Source: Bryopsis sp. KO-2023 (taxonomy: Eukaryota; Chlorophyta; Ulvophyceae; Bryopsidales; Bryopsidaceae). Taken from it: a stretch of 64,000 nt of DNA. The notes beneath the pieces were generated by a model. It was not told the origin of the DNA and ran no database searches. It was given only the letters and a program-made list of their open reading frames with translations. This document shows, one piece after another, positions 12,401 through 20,002 of the stretch. The stretch lies in contig BSYQ01000008.1 of the NCBI GenBank assembly GCA_030272585.1, forward strand, positions 1,116,001-1,180,000. Reading direction: 5' to 3'. The position numbers and the translations under genes were made by a program. Position 1 is the stretch's first letter. Every line of letters begins with the position of its first letter.

Positions 12401-15400
12401 TGGACACCATTAACGGTACAACTTCCATCCAAGACATCTAATGTCATGGGTCCTGGAGGTCTAAGTAGACAAAGGACACAAATTGGAGTACCGGCGGTGA
12501 AGAAGATGACTGAAGACATTCGTGAGGCGATTGTCAAAGCAAAGCGGTGTTTGGAAAGTGCTCAGCAAAGGATGAAGACTTATGCCGATGTGCGTAGGTG
12601 TCCAGTTGATGTTCAAATAGGCGATATGGTCTTGCTGGATGCACGACATATCAAATTGAAACACCCTGGATCAAGGAAGTTATTGCCACGTTGGTTGGGT
12701 CCTTTTCGTGTTTTGGAAGGTGTCCAAAAACGAAAACCGATGGCAGAACAGGTAGCATTCCGGTTGGAATTGCCTGATTCGCTTCCTATTCATCCAGTCT
12801 TTCATGCTTCTTTACTTAAGAGGTATTGGTCGCATGGAAAGACACAACCTCCTCCGCCACCTGTGGATATACAGGAAGAACTAGAGTATGAGGTAGAAGA
12901 CCTCCTCGACTACCGTGAAGTAAAGGTCGGTCGACGAGTAGTTCCGCAGTACTTGGTAAAGTGGACGGGATACTCACATGAGCACAACTCTTGGGAGCCT
13001 GAAGCGAATTTGGAGAACGCTCGGGAGCTGGTAGAGCAGTACCAGAAGAGAAAGAAATCAACGTTGATTCCCCCTATTCCGGTACGTCGAAGTAGGCGAC
13101 TTCGTTCGTGACTTGTGTGGGGTAATGTTTCTTCATAATCGAGTGTCGATATGAAAAGAGTTCCAGATCTTGTGTACGAGATCAAGTTCTTGTTAAGTGA
13201 GGACATGTTTAAGAACATATCTCATTTTCAATGAACTAGTGAACTAAATTGAATTTCTCGCTATATTCTATTTTGAACTCTAGATGGGATCCATTCAAAA
13301 TGAGAATATAAATGGAAGTAGATGAAGTTGCGAGACTTCAGTTGATGTACATTGGTTCGCCACCAGTGTAGAGAAGTGTATGGTCTTGGTAGATCCGAGA
13401 AGCACTCCGTGTATGAGAAGGACTCGGATGACCTATATCAGAGTAGGGGCTTATTCTGACGAATACACTTATGATAACATCTCCAAGTTATCGAAACACT
13501 TTATATAGTTGAATGATAAGAGTTGGGGTTCGTTGTGGGACTCTGTATCATTCTATGGGCTATATAGAAGTGAGGAAAGGAGTCTCCAGGAGGAGACTGA
13601 TTAGGGGGGGAGGAATGTTAGGGATGTTAAGAGCTACATCCAGTCAGGTCCAGTCATGTACAGTCATGTACAGTCATGCGTAGTCATGCTGACGTGGACA
13701 TGTGAGTCAGGTCTAGTCATGATGACTAGACCTATGTCGGGTGCCCACCTAGGATGGTTGTCCTAGGTACCATGCGGGGACGCTAGGATCCTTGGGGGTC
13801 ATGGTATTAATGGGCTTCAAGGTCATGGACTCATAAGTTTTAGTTTTTAGCTCTTCTTAGACTTGCACCCCCAAGTCTAACACTGTGGGTTCAAAATCAA
13901 TTCATAAGTATTTGAAGCTTTCTCAAATTTTTCATCCATTGGATTCGGCTATTTTCTCTTGGCTGGTTTGAGTTAGTGGGACATATGGCATTCAAATTAT
14001 TATTGGGTTTCGGGAAAGGAAAAGAAGCAAACTAAGTGATTTAATGGGACGTTACATTAAGTAGAGGAGATTAAATAACGAGTGAGTCTCGGCTCCAGGG
14101 TGGGAAAAGACTAGTTCCAAGATGTGATAGGCTGGCAGTGTGCTTTTGAGCAGCAGTTAGTATTTATTCACAGTTGGGAGCTGTAGTTTCATCTCGTTTT
14201 CTCCCACCCACCCAGATTTGGATCCCCTTAGTTTGTTTCTCTTGTTAGGTATTAAGTATTATTAGAGTATTATTGGGACAGATTTTGTGAGATGTTTGAA
14301 CGAACGATCAAAGCAAGTGTAAGGCATTCAAATTATTATTGGGTTTCGGGAAAGGAAAAGAAGCAAACTAAGTGATTTAATGTATCATTACAGTATCGCC
14401 TGGATTATTTGACCCAAACGCTATGGATAGCTAGGAAAAGACATGTATTTTAACAGTAAATGAATGTTTAAGTTACATTGGGCAAGTTTGCCTATTAAAG
14501 GCGGTCCACAACAATTCAGCCCGTACTTTTAGGAATATCACCTGGATTATTTGATTCTAGTGCTGTGGATTGCTGAACATGTGTTCAGGGACCCGGAGCG
14601 AGCGGGGATTTCACATTACAATTTTTTCAACGGCTGGCTATTTGACAAGGACTCCGTGTCGGTGAATGACTTCCTGGAATCGGTGTTTCTTGGCCGGGGG
14701 GCTGCCAAATCATTTGCGGAAAGGTCATCCAATTGGGACATCGTCGCAAGCTGGTACCCCCATCGAAACGACCCCAACGTGCTGTGGTTGCACTACGAAG
14801 ACATGGTGGAGGATTTGCCAGCGTGTATCGAACTGGTGTCAAAATTCCTCGGAATTGGAGTGGGGGATGCCGAATTGCTTGATCTAGTGGTGAAACAGGT
14901 GTGGCTTACTCTTGGTAAATGACGTCTTCCATGGTTTCTGGCGAAGGGATTCTGTACATGAGCCGGTTTTCTTTTGTGGGTTAGCTGCCGTCCCCCCTTC
15001 TGAGAAAATTTCCAAGGATGGCACTATCTATGTGGATGCACTCGGAAATTGGTAGCTTTTTTTTTCCCCCTCCTGACAACAGATTGGGTGTGGTTGTGTG
15101 ATTCAGTCCAGCTTTGAGTTCATGAGAACGCACTGGGAGAAGTTCGATGACCGCCCGCTGAAGGTGCTTTTCAACTCTTCTTGGGGTCGGCCTCCAACTG
15201 CCGGAATCGGTGGCGAGAACGCGAAAGTCAGCAAGGGAAACCGAGCTCCGATCAAATTCTCGGATGCTGTTCAAGAAAAGTTCAACCTGAAATGGGACGC
15301 CACGGTCAAGTCAGTGTCGGGTTATGCCAACTACAAGGAAATGAGAGAGGGGGTCAACAAAGAGTTTGGTCGGAAATTCGGCATGAAAAAGAGCGAGGTT

Positions 15401-15403
15401 TAA
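462..15403 (+). CDS. Cytosolic-type sulfotransferase, four exons, 12.8-kb transposon-filled intron
   Basis: Transfers a sulfonate group from PAPS to a small-molecule acceptor. Four exons join with matching phases: 462-617, 1562-1758, 14589-14898 and 15107-15403, giving 319 residues, the usual size for the family. Exon 1 holds the 5'-phosphosulfate loop PKSGTTW. Exon 2 has RVYKTH and ends at KYVFVVR. Exon 3 resumes as DPERAGISHYNFFNGW, the 3'-phosphate site, so VVR-DPER is rebuilt exactly across the large intron. Exon 4 carries the C-terminal SSFEF and GYANYKEM region. The ATG at 462 is the first in frame before the conserved domain. The family also acts on phenols, steroids and other alcohols, and the substrate cannot be read here. 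Intron 1 contains a MITE, intron 2 a nest of retroelements. All splice sites are GT-AG, so the gene may still be functional despite the insertions. Confidence 0.9.
904..1284. mobile_element. hAT-like MITE (CAGTGTA family, copy 1)
   Basis: A 381-bp non-autonomous element with terminal inverted repeats CAGTGTAT.../...ATACACTG. It is flanked by a perfect 8-bp target duplication GTTCTCAC (896-903 and 1285-1292), the hallmark of hAT elements. The interior is built of many short copies of GGGCCACAAAAGGGCCA and its variants on both strands. No coding capacity is seen. It lies inside intron 1 of the sulfotransferase gene. A second copy of the same family, in the opposite orientation, forms the outer layer of the composite at 42841-44493. 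Confidence 0.9.
1863..2022 (+). repeat. Split direct repeat A1 of the YR retroelement
   Basis: 160 bp that recur without a visible difference at 14043-14202 (A2). It starts AATGGGACGTTAC and ends ATCTCGTTTTCT. The gag-like ORF opens about 24 bp downstream, so A1 probably holds the promoter. Confidence 0.92.
2046..2789 (+). CDS. Gag-like ORF of the YR retroelement
   Basis: A 247-residue ORF directly after repeat A1 and 11 bp before the reverse-transcriptase ORF (2801). Its position and its strongly basic Lys/Arg/Gly-rich tail (around residues 210-240, with GGRRKSRGG) fit a nucleic-acid-binding Gag-like protein. No CCHC zinc knuckle is present, as is common in DIRS-order elements. The start is uncertain: the first ATG at 2046 and an in-frame ATG further in (MQHNVPQNW) are both possible. 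It appears intact. Confidence 0.65.
   Translation: MFKLSRLECLVSTTPVIAVFCRMQHNVPQNWRPAFLETASSYGFSLPEHVTSFAVEPNGVPHLRTNPVDRPAGAVQFGHWFDIGSTARGGRLLTQLGDRSSFAHEASNWAPVVSYLFDLTGFIAAFLAHHEVADELRGALVGWFVALSRTTDLAASQFLVLKTRGEFDQNGQPAASGLQTAIHLWGSTQELLPPVVRTFYEGLRSRTEKESIRKAAQDGQKQGGRRKSRGGKKGRDPAKPPPATDEA
3501..3965. mobile_element. hAT-like MITE with tRNA-like core, inside the YR reverse transcriptase
   Basis: 465 bp with 14-bp terminal inverted repeats CAGAGATAGGACTT/AAGTCCTATCTCTG and a perfect 8-bp target duplication GCACCAGG (3493-3500 and 3966-3973). Both subterminal zones are arrays of short GTAACCGTACCGGACCGTAA-like repeats on either strand. The middle holds a tRNA-like block (3722-3795, minus). 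No ORF. The insertion is inside a conserved reverse-transcriptase region, so it is younger than the host element. Confidence 0.9.
3722..3795 (-). other. tRNA-derived sequence inside the MITE
   Basis: On the minus strand the block reads with a polymerase III A box (GTGGTTCAGTGGTAAAGC) followed by a perfect B box GGTTCGAATCC (3733-3743 on the plus strand). The spacing is that of a tRNA, but the ends do not pair into a convincing acceptor stem, so I call it tRNA-derived (SINE-like), not a tRNA gene. It sits between the two GTAACC-rich arms of the MITE. Confidence 0.7.
6300..6566 (+). repeat. 5' LTR of chromovirus 1
   Basis: 267 bp, matches 13616-13882 by eye with no difference. It begins with a run of CAGTCATGTACAGTCATG-type short repeats, likely the enhancer part of U3. 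Expected to hold the promoter for the genomic RNA. Confidence 0.96.
6570..6581 (+). promoter_or_regulatory. Primer-binding site of chromovirus 1
   Basis: TGGTTTCGGAGC begins three bases after the LTR end. It starts with the TGG needed to pair with a tRNA CCA end and is close to the initiator-Met type TGGTATCAGAGC. The same 12-mer sits at the same kind of position in chromovirus 2 (19480-19491), so both use one tRNA primer. About 1.2 kb of leader without a plausible ORF follows, up to 7783. Confidence 0.8.
7784..13111 (+). pseudogene. Gag-pol polyprotein of chromovirus 1 with one in-frame TAG
   Basis: A single frame of about 1,775 codons, broken only by TAG at 8390-8392. Order: Gag with N-terminal coiled-coil-like stretch; a CFRC...PGHVC zinc knuckle (about residue 318); an aspartic protease with LLDSGA (about 610); reverse transcriptase with YLDDILVFS (about 970); RNase H with ADASDYAIGA (about 1,119); integrase with the HHCC zinc domain ending CDACQRN, then DLITDLP and SDRDPRW of the DDE core; and a C-terminal chromodomain with YLVKWTGY and NSWEP (about 1,720-1,745). 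The chromodomain marks it as a chromovirus and would direct integration to modified chromatin. Because the stop lies inside Gag, before the knuckle, it is more likely a loss-of-function change than a programmed gag/pol readthrough site. Confidence 0.93.
13112..13615 (+). other. 3' untranslated region and polypurine tract of chromovirus 1
   Basis: About 500 bp without an ORF between the chromodomain stop and the 3' LTR. It ends in a purine run (TTAGGGGGGGGAGGAA, about 13600-13615) directly against the LTR, the expected plus-strand primer. Confidence 0.8.
13616..13882 (+). repeat. 3' LTR of chromovirus 1
   Basis: 267 bp, by eye identical to 6300-6566, ending TCTAACA and followed by the CTGTG target duplication (13883-13887). 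Confidence 0.96.
13987..14381 (+). repeat. B1-A2-B2 end of the YR retroelement
   Basis: B1 (13987-14045, 59 bp, from GGCATTCAAATTATT to GTGATTTAATG) runs straight into A2 (14043-14202, copy of A1). About 120 bp later B2 (14323-14381) repeats B1. The recombinase is thought to join A1 and B2 sequences in a circular intermediate through this arrangement (known for PAT-like elements). Sequence after 14381 is host intron up to the exon at 14589. Confidence 0.9.
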
Positions 15404-16349
15404 GGGATGATATATGTCTTCAAAGTTCAAGCAATGATGTCTTCCAAAAAGATTTTTTTTTTTACTTTCGTTTATTGAATCAACTTTTTTTTTATACTTT
15501 TTTTTGTTTAATCGCTTTTCTTGTTTATTGAAGATTGCGTGTTCGAACGGAGTTTGCTAGTCAGATGGGGGAAAGAAATTCCGACCTCGTGTCAGTGGAT
15601 GATGTTTTGGAATAGTTGTGGTTTTGCGCATTTTAACTCTTAATTCTTTTTAATGGCCACATTGGTGTTTAATTTAATGAGGTCGTTTATTGAATGATGT
15701 TATGGGCCTGGATAGAGTTGCAGGGCAAGGTTGCTGAATGGACTTGACAGTCTGGTTTGGGAAAATCTGGAATCAAATGGAGGACCGACTATTATTGGTG
15801 GGGATGTGAATGATTATTGAATTTTTGGTCAGGCTGGATGGGAGGGTGGCAATGGGTTTGAGTTAAGGGAGGGACCGTCTGTAACTTACTTTGGACTTTC
15901 GTTCCCTTTTTGCTTTTGAAAAAACTGTCCACGATGCATAATTCAAGATATGTATATATACATATTCCTTGAAATCATGAGGCTACAAGTCCCTCTATCC
16001 AACGTTTGGGGTCCGTGAATCAAATGATAATAAAAAAATTCTTCAGGGTCGATGCCCTGAAGAATACCCTGAAGATGGATGGTTAAAATCCAGTTTGACC
16101 CAGAACAGATAACTGGAACGGAGTGATTCAGTTGGGTAGTTGCTGGCAGTTTGAACAGCGGGAGCTGCACTGTCATGTTTCCTCAGAAGTTTGATTCGAA
16201 CCGTTTACCTTGCAGTTGATTTGGAACACCCCTGCTCTTTGTTTTTCGAAATCTGATATATATGTACTTGTTATATATATTAACAGGATCATGTGTTTTG
16301 GCTTATAAAAGGATAAAAAAACTAAACGGATTGGAATTCTCAGTTACAG
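15404..16349. other. Gap with no recognised gene
   Basis: About 950 bp between the sulfotransferase stop and the first recognisable monooxygenase exon. T-rich just after 15404. I find no open frame or splice pattern resembling the missing N-terminal monooxygenase domain. The stretch at 16040-16085 is a short imperfect inverted repeat around TTCTTCAGGG and CCCTGAAGAA. Confidence 0.6.
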
Positions 16350-18877
16350 TTTCGTTTTGTAGAACCCTATGCGCTTCCCTTGAATGCTGCAATTCCCATC
16401 GGAAAGTGGACCGGCCGGGTGGGCCTGCACCTTCAAATGCACTACGATAACCCGTTGTTCAAAGAGGGCCACACCGATGCCAGCGGGATGAAGCTTCATG
16501 TCACGACTTCCCCCAGAGAATTTGAGGTGTTCTGAAACTGAAACTCATCCCCCCAGCTTTCTTTCTTTACATTTTTTTTATTTGATTAAAAATATATATA
16601 TATATATATATTAGTATTTTTTTTTTGGGGGGGGGGAGAGAAGCTTTCAAGGTTTTCCTCACATAATACAGATCCGATTCACAGTCGGTGGCTCTTTGCA
16701 ATTGGGTGATCCCCTTTCTAAAAATGTCGTGGATTCTTTTCTGAGAAAATAGGCTGGGGTGCTTCTGACCGGAACGCAAATGGACGTGGGGAGGATCCCT
16801 CCGAGGACGAAGTTCTATTCTTCGACAGTGTTTCAAATCGAAGTGGATAAAGAATTGGCCCCAGATGGCGTCACTGTTTTCGCTTTCTTTCCCCACATGC
16901 ATTTGACGGGCCGCCGTATCTTCACAGAGAAACTCAAGGGAAAGCCAGACCAAAGGAAACCAGCTACATCGCTGGACCTTGGCGATCTGGAAAAGGTGAT
17001 ATAATGGGGTAATCGATTGGAATTTGCTTAATTGGGTCATCCAACTGATGCAATGCGTTTGGCTCCTCATTTTTTTTTCCTCTTAAAAACGATAAAACAA
17101 AATTTTAAATTAAATTTTAAGTAAGTTCTTTATACCATGTCGAATTAAAAAATGAACAATGAAGGTGTCCAACTAAACCCCTGATTTGGGCTGTCATCAT
17201 TTCGTTCAAAACAAAAACTGGAATGCTGATTTGGGGTGACGTGTTTTTTTTTTCTTAATAGGATGGTGATGTTGCTCGAGATGACAGTTGGAGCTTCATT
17301 GGTCAGAAATATTTTAAAATTGACCCAGTGAAGCTGTACGATGGGGACTACGTGGCCACAACCTGCTTGTACAACACTAAGAACAGGGATGATGTGACAG
17401 TCGGTGGATTGGTGTCCAGGGAGGAAATGTGCTTCAATATCCTGGCATGTGAGTTGAAGCATCGCACATCCCCCCCCCCCAAAAAAAAAAAAAGAAAAAA
17501 GAAAAGAAAAGAAAAAGAAACAATCCTTTTCTGGTTTACAGAAACACAGAAAACAACTGACCGAAAAGCTCAGCACGAATAAGAAGCTTTTCTTACCCAT
17601 TTTTCAAGAAGAAAATCAGTAAAAAATCAGAGAAGTTCGAGCACTTTTTTTGATTCACTTTCCAACACGAGGAATTGGCATTGTGTTGTTAAGGACAAAC
17701 GCTGTTGTATGCTCAGTTTACCCAGAGAAAGCGATAAAATACAAGTTTCTGAAGGGGCCCAGCTACGTGGGGGAGCTCGATGATGACCAGTACGTCTCCA
17801 CCTCTTCCATCACCAACATCCTTCAGCTCCCACAGTTGGACACTAGTTTTCCAGCTTGGAGGCGTGCCTATTTCGATGGGGAGCTGGTGTGCGACGAGTC
17901 CGGCATTGAAGGTGGCGGCCTGGAGATCAACAATGAAGCTGTTGCTGATACGGTGAAAGATTTGGGGGAGGCTTGTGGGGAGAAGCTGTCGATGGTTTTG
18001 ATTACCAATTTGAACGACAAAGAGGACCTGGAATGCTCCAAGGGTAGGATATTATCATGTTTGTGTGACTGTCATGTGAAAAAGGGTGGAGCGTAATGAA
18101 CATTCAGTATCGACATGTTGCGGTGAATACCCTTAACTGAAGCCATCAGAAAGGTTTTGCTTTGGGGTCATGCAAAATGCTGGTTGTTTTTCAGTGTGTC
18201 AGTATGTTTTTTTCGGTATGGTTGTTTATTTTTGCATTGGAACTATGAAGCATCTCCTTCATCTTCTGGATTTTTTTTTTTTGATTTTGACACATTTTTT
18301 TTTTCTGTTGTTTTAGAGTGCGCGAAGGTTGTGTACAACAGGATGGGATGCTATCTCATGAAGCGTGCCATCAAGGATGGGGAAATCAAGTATCCATTGG
18401 AGGCAGTCCCTATGGAGCACACCGCCGAACGCCACTGTGGAAAGGTGCCCACACATTTTCAGTTCACATTCTCAGTTCTTGCAGCCCATATTTCTCATCG
18501 CTCATGCACGAAGTTTGAATTCGAAAGGAAATCTCCCTTCCAGGGCATTTTCTTTGATCTCCTGTTGGCTGATGATAAAGCCTACCTAAATTTATGCAGA
18601 TGTGTGATTTGTTTTAGAACAAGCTAATAATGCCGTCATTTTCACATGTCAAAGTTGAATCCTGGAAATATTTTATAGGATGTAGATAAATATTTAAAGT
18701 ATATATTGTATGTAGGCAGGGAGGGGAATTTGTTGCATTTGGATTTGTAGTGTTTTTGATTTGTTCTGGTGGTTTTGTGATTTCTTTTTGTAGACTTTCA
18801 AAAGCATCTACGAAAGCGAGGTTGGAGCAAAGGAGGGAGAGTCCAAGGGGCGGCGCCTTTTGAATGTACATTATTAA
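16350..18877 (+). CDS. PHM/DBH-like copper monooxygenase, 3' six exons only
   Basis: Copper type II, ascorbate-dependent monooxygenase family, which hydroxylates peptides or amines in secretory compartments. Exons with agreeing phases: 16350-16526 (acceptor at 16363 also possible), 16753-16995, 17262-17448, 17717-18043, 18317-18444 and 18794-18877. The first gives the end of the N-terminal copper domain (LQMHYDNP then DASGMKL). The second and third give the C-terminal copper domain: AGVLLTGT, IPPRTKFY, the metal-binding FFPHMHLTGRR, then TTCLYNTKNR, TVGG and EEMC. The last three code for a Cys-containing tail of unknown role. The N-terminal part, with the CuH site and signal peptide, is not found upstream. 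Either its exons are too far or divergent, or the gene is 5'-truncated. The C-terminal exons have no frame defects. Confidence 0.85.
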
Positions 18878-19088
18878 GCCACTACTGTTGTGAATCTAGT
18901 TTCCAAGTCTGCTTGGAACGATTATTATTGCTAGGAAACTTTTTATACACATATCTATATAGAAGCTATGATTAGAAGGGTGAAAATTGGAGGACTCACA
19001 ATAGAACGACAGCAGGAACTCTGACCCTGTTTTTTGTTTCTGTGTTCATCATTGAGCATGTCATGCAAGCCCTTATTATTTCGTTTGG
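18878..19088. other. 3' flank of the monooxygenase gene
   Basis: About 210 bp, AT-rich, no gene seen. It ends in TTTGG (19084-19088), the left target duplication of chromovirus 2. Confidence 0.6.
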
Positions 19089-19477
19089 TGATACGAACGT
19101 CCGTCGTATGACACGCGGTTCGGCCCACTCACCCAACACGTGGTTCGGCCTGACAGTAGTCGGACCGAACCAGCTCACCATCATCATAGCCACACATTAA
19201 GGGAGAGGGCCAGGCCGCCTCTGAGGTGGCAACCCTCAGTTCGGCCTGGAGCCTCACATTCAGCTTAGGGTCCATTAGGACACGGCCAAGGGGCCATTAG
19301 GACGCTGAGTTGGATGAAAGGGTTGGACAGGCTGTCGGCCCGGCCGAATACTTATTCGGCCCGGACCACAGCCTTATTGTAACTTGGACACATTGTAAAG
19401 TTCCTTGTTTTGAAGTGTATTCCGTGCTCTAGACGTAAGTCCACTCGACTAGTCTATTTGTTCCAACGTTTGTATCA
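19089..19477 (+). repeat. 5' LTR of chromovirus 2
   Basis: 389 bp, TG...CA ends, by eye the same as 28192-28580. Contains repeated GGTTCGGCC words. Confidence 0.96.
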
Positions 19478-19479
19478 AC

Positions 19480-19491
19480 TGGTTTCGGAGC
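19480..19491 (+). promoter_or_regulatory. Primer-binding site of chromovirus 2
   Basis: TGGTTTCGGAGC two bases after the LTR, the same 12-mer as in chromovirus 1. Confidence 0.8.
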
Positions 19492-19522
19492 CGAAGCCGG
19501 AACCAAGACCCATACCACCCGT

Positions 19523-20002
19523 ATGTCGAACAGCCACCCTACCTCGCCCCAGTCCTCCGCCGGCACACACGAACACCCGACCTTCCGTTATCTCTCGGTG
19601 CCAGAGGAGCTGGTCGCACCGCATTGGAGAAGATTTTATATCGACCAATTGGCCTTTTGTTACGGAGGACCAAGCGTGATCGAAGGCGTACCCCCTGGAC
19701 TTGAGGGACCACCTATTCGAAGGCCGAGCCCCGTACCACCACCTACCGGGCCGAACGACAACGACGACACAGAAAGTGTCGGAAGCTGTGACTCCTGCTT
19801 CACAGAGGAGGAAAGAAACGACCCGGAGTTTCTGCGTTTCTACGCTGAAGTCCAAGAGCACCTACGCAACCGGCGGGCAAACTCGGCCGAGGAACCTCTT
19901 CGCAATCGGGACCCACGGCTCGCACACAGAGTCCAACCATGGACCTCATACCGTACGAGCCAGCCGAAGCCATCGCCTATCCCGACGGAGTGGAGGAGAT
20001 GA
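19523..20002 (+). CDS. Upstream ORF overlapping gag in chromovirus 2
   Basis: 159 codons starting 31 bp after the primer-binding site and overlapping the first 64 bases of gag in another frame. It has ordinary-looking composition with an acidic middle (DDTESVGS, TEEERNDPEF), so it may be translated. Two readings are possible: a separate small protein, or the true N-terminus of Gag joined by a -1 frameshift in the overlap. I cannot tell which. No homologue recognised. Confidence 0.5.
   Translation: MSNSHPTSPQSSAGTHEHPTFRYLSVPEELVAPHWRRFYIDQLAFCYGGPSVIEGVPPGLEGPPIRRPSPVPPPTGPNDNDDTESVGSCDSCFTEEERNDPEFLRFYAEVQEHLRNRRANSAEEPLRNRDPRLAHRVQPWTSYRTSQPKPSPIPTEWRR

Larger units (their letters stand above)
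6300..13882 (+). mobile_element. Chromovirus 1: complete Ty3/Gypsy LTR retrotransposon
   Basis: 7.58 kb bounded by 267-bp LTRs that look identical, each starting TGTTAGGG and ending TCTAACA. A 5-bp duplication CTGTG flanks it (6295-6299 and 13883-13887). Inside are a primer-binding site, a leader of about 1.2 kb, one gag-pol frame with a single in-frame stop, and a polypurine tract. It is inserted in the recombinase gene of the YR element, sense to it. Identical LTRs point to a recent insertion, so this is the youngest layer of the nest. Confidence 0.96.
5200..13971 (+). pseudogene. Tyrosine recombinase of the YR retroelement, split by a chromovirus
   Basis: The frame runs to 6299, is interrupted by the chromovirus (6300-13882), and resumes at 13883 (counting the duplicated CTGTG once) to a stop at 13969-13971. 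It shows the phage-integrase fold: an N-terminal SAM-like part, then the first catalytic Arg in FFSRADTY (about 5858-5881), the His-x-x-Arg box GTHTFRRGG (about 6209-6235), and after the break GSKSIHKYL with the nucleophilic Tyr. All four catalytic residues are therefore present, but the Tyr is 7.6 kb away. The N-terminus is unclear: no ATG lies at a sensible place, so the protein may be made by frameshift or from the overlap with the RT ORF. It would integrate the circular DNA copy. Confidence 0.82.
1863..14381 (+). mobile_element. PAT/Ngaro-type tyrosine-recombinase retroelement, split direct repeats, two nested insertions
   Basis: The element carries a gag-like ORF, a reverse transcriptase plus RNase H, and a tyrosine recombinase in place of an integrase. 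Its ends are split direct repeats: A1 (1863-2022), then the ORFs, then B1 (13987-14045), A2 (14043-14202) and B2 (14323-14381). This A1...B1-A2-B2 order is what defines PAT-like and Ngaro-like elements, as opposed to the inverted repeats of DIRS1. No target duplication is visible, as expected for recombinase-mediated integration through a circle. It lies in intron 2 of the sulfotransferase gene in sense orientation. It is dead as it stands: a hAT-like MITE (3501-3965) breaks the reverse transcriptase, and a chromovirus (6300-13882) breaks the recombinase. Assignment to PAT rather than Ngaro cannot be made without a tree. Confidence 0.88.
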
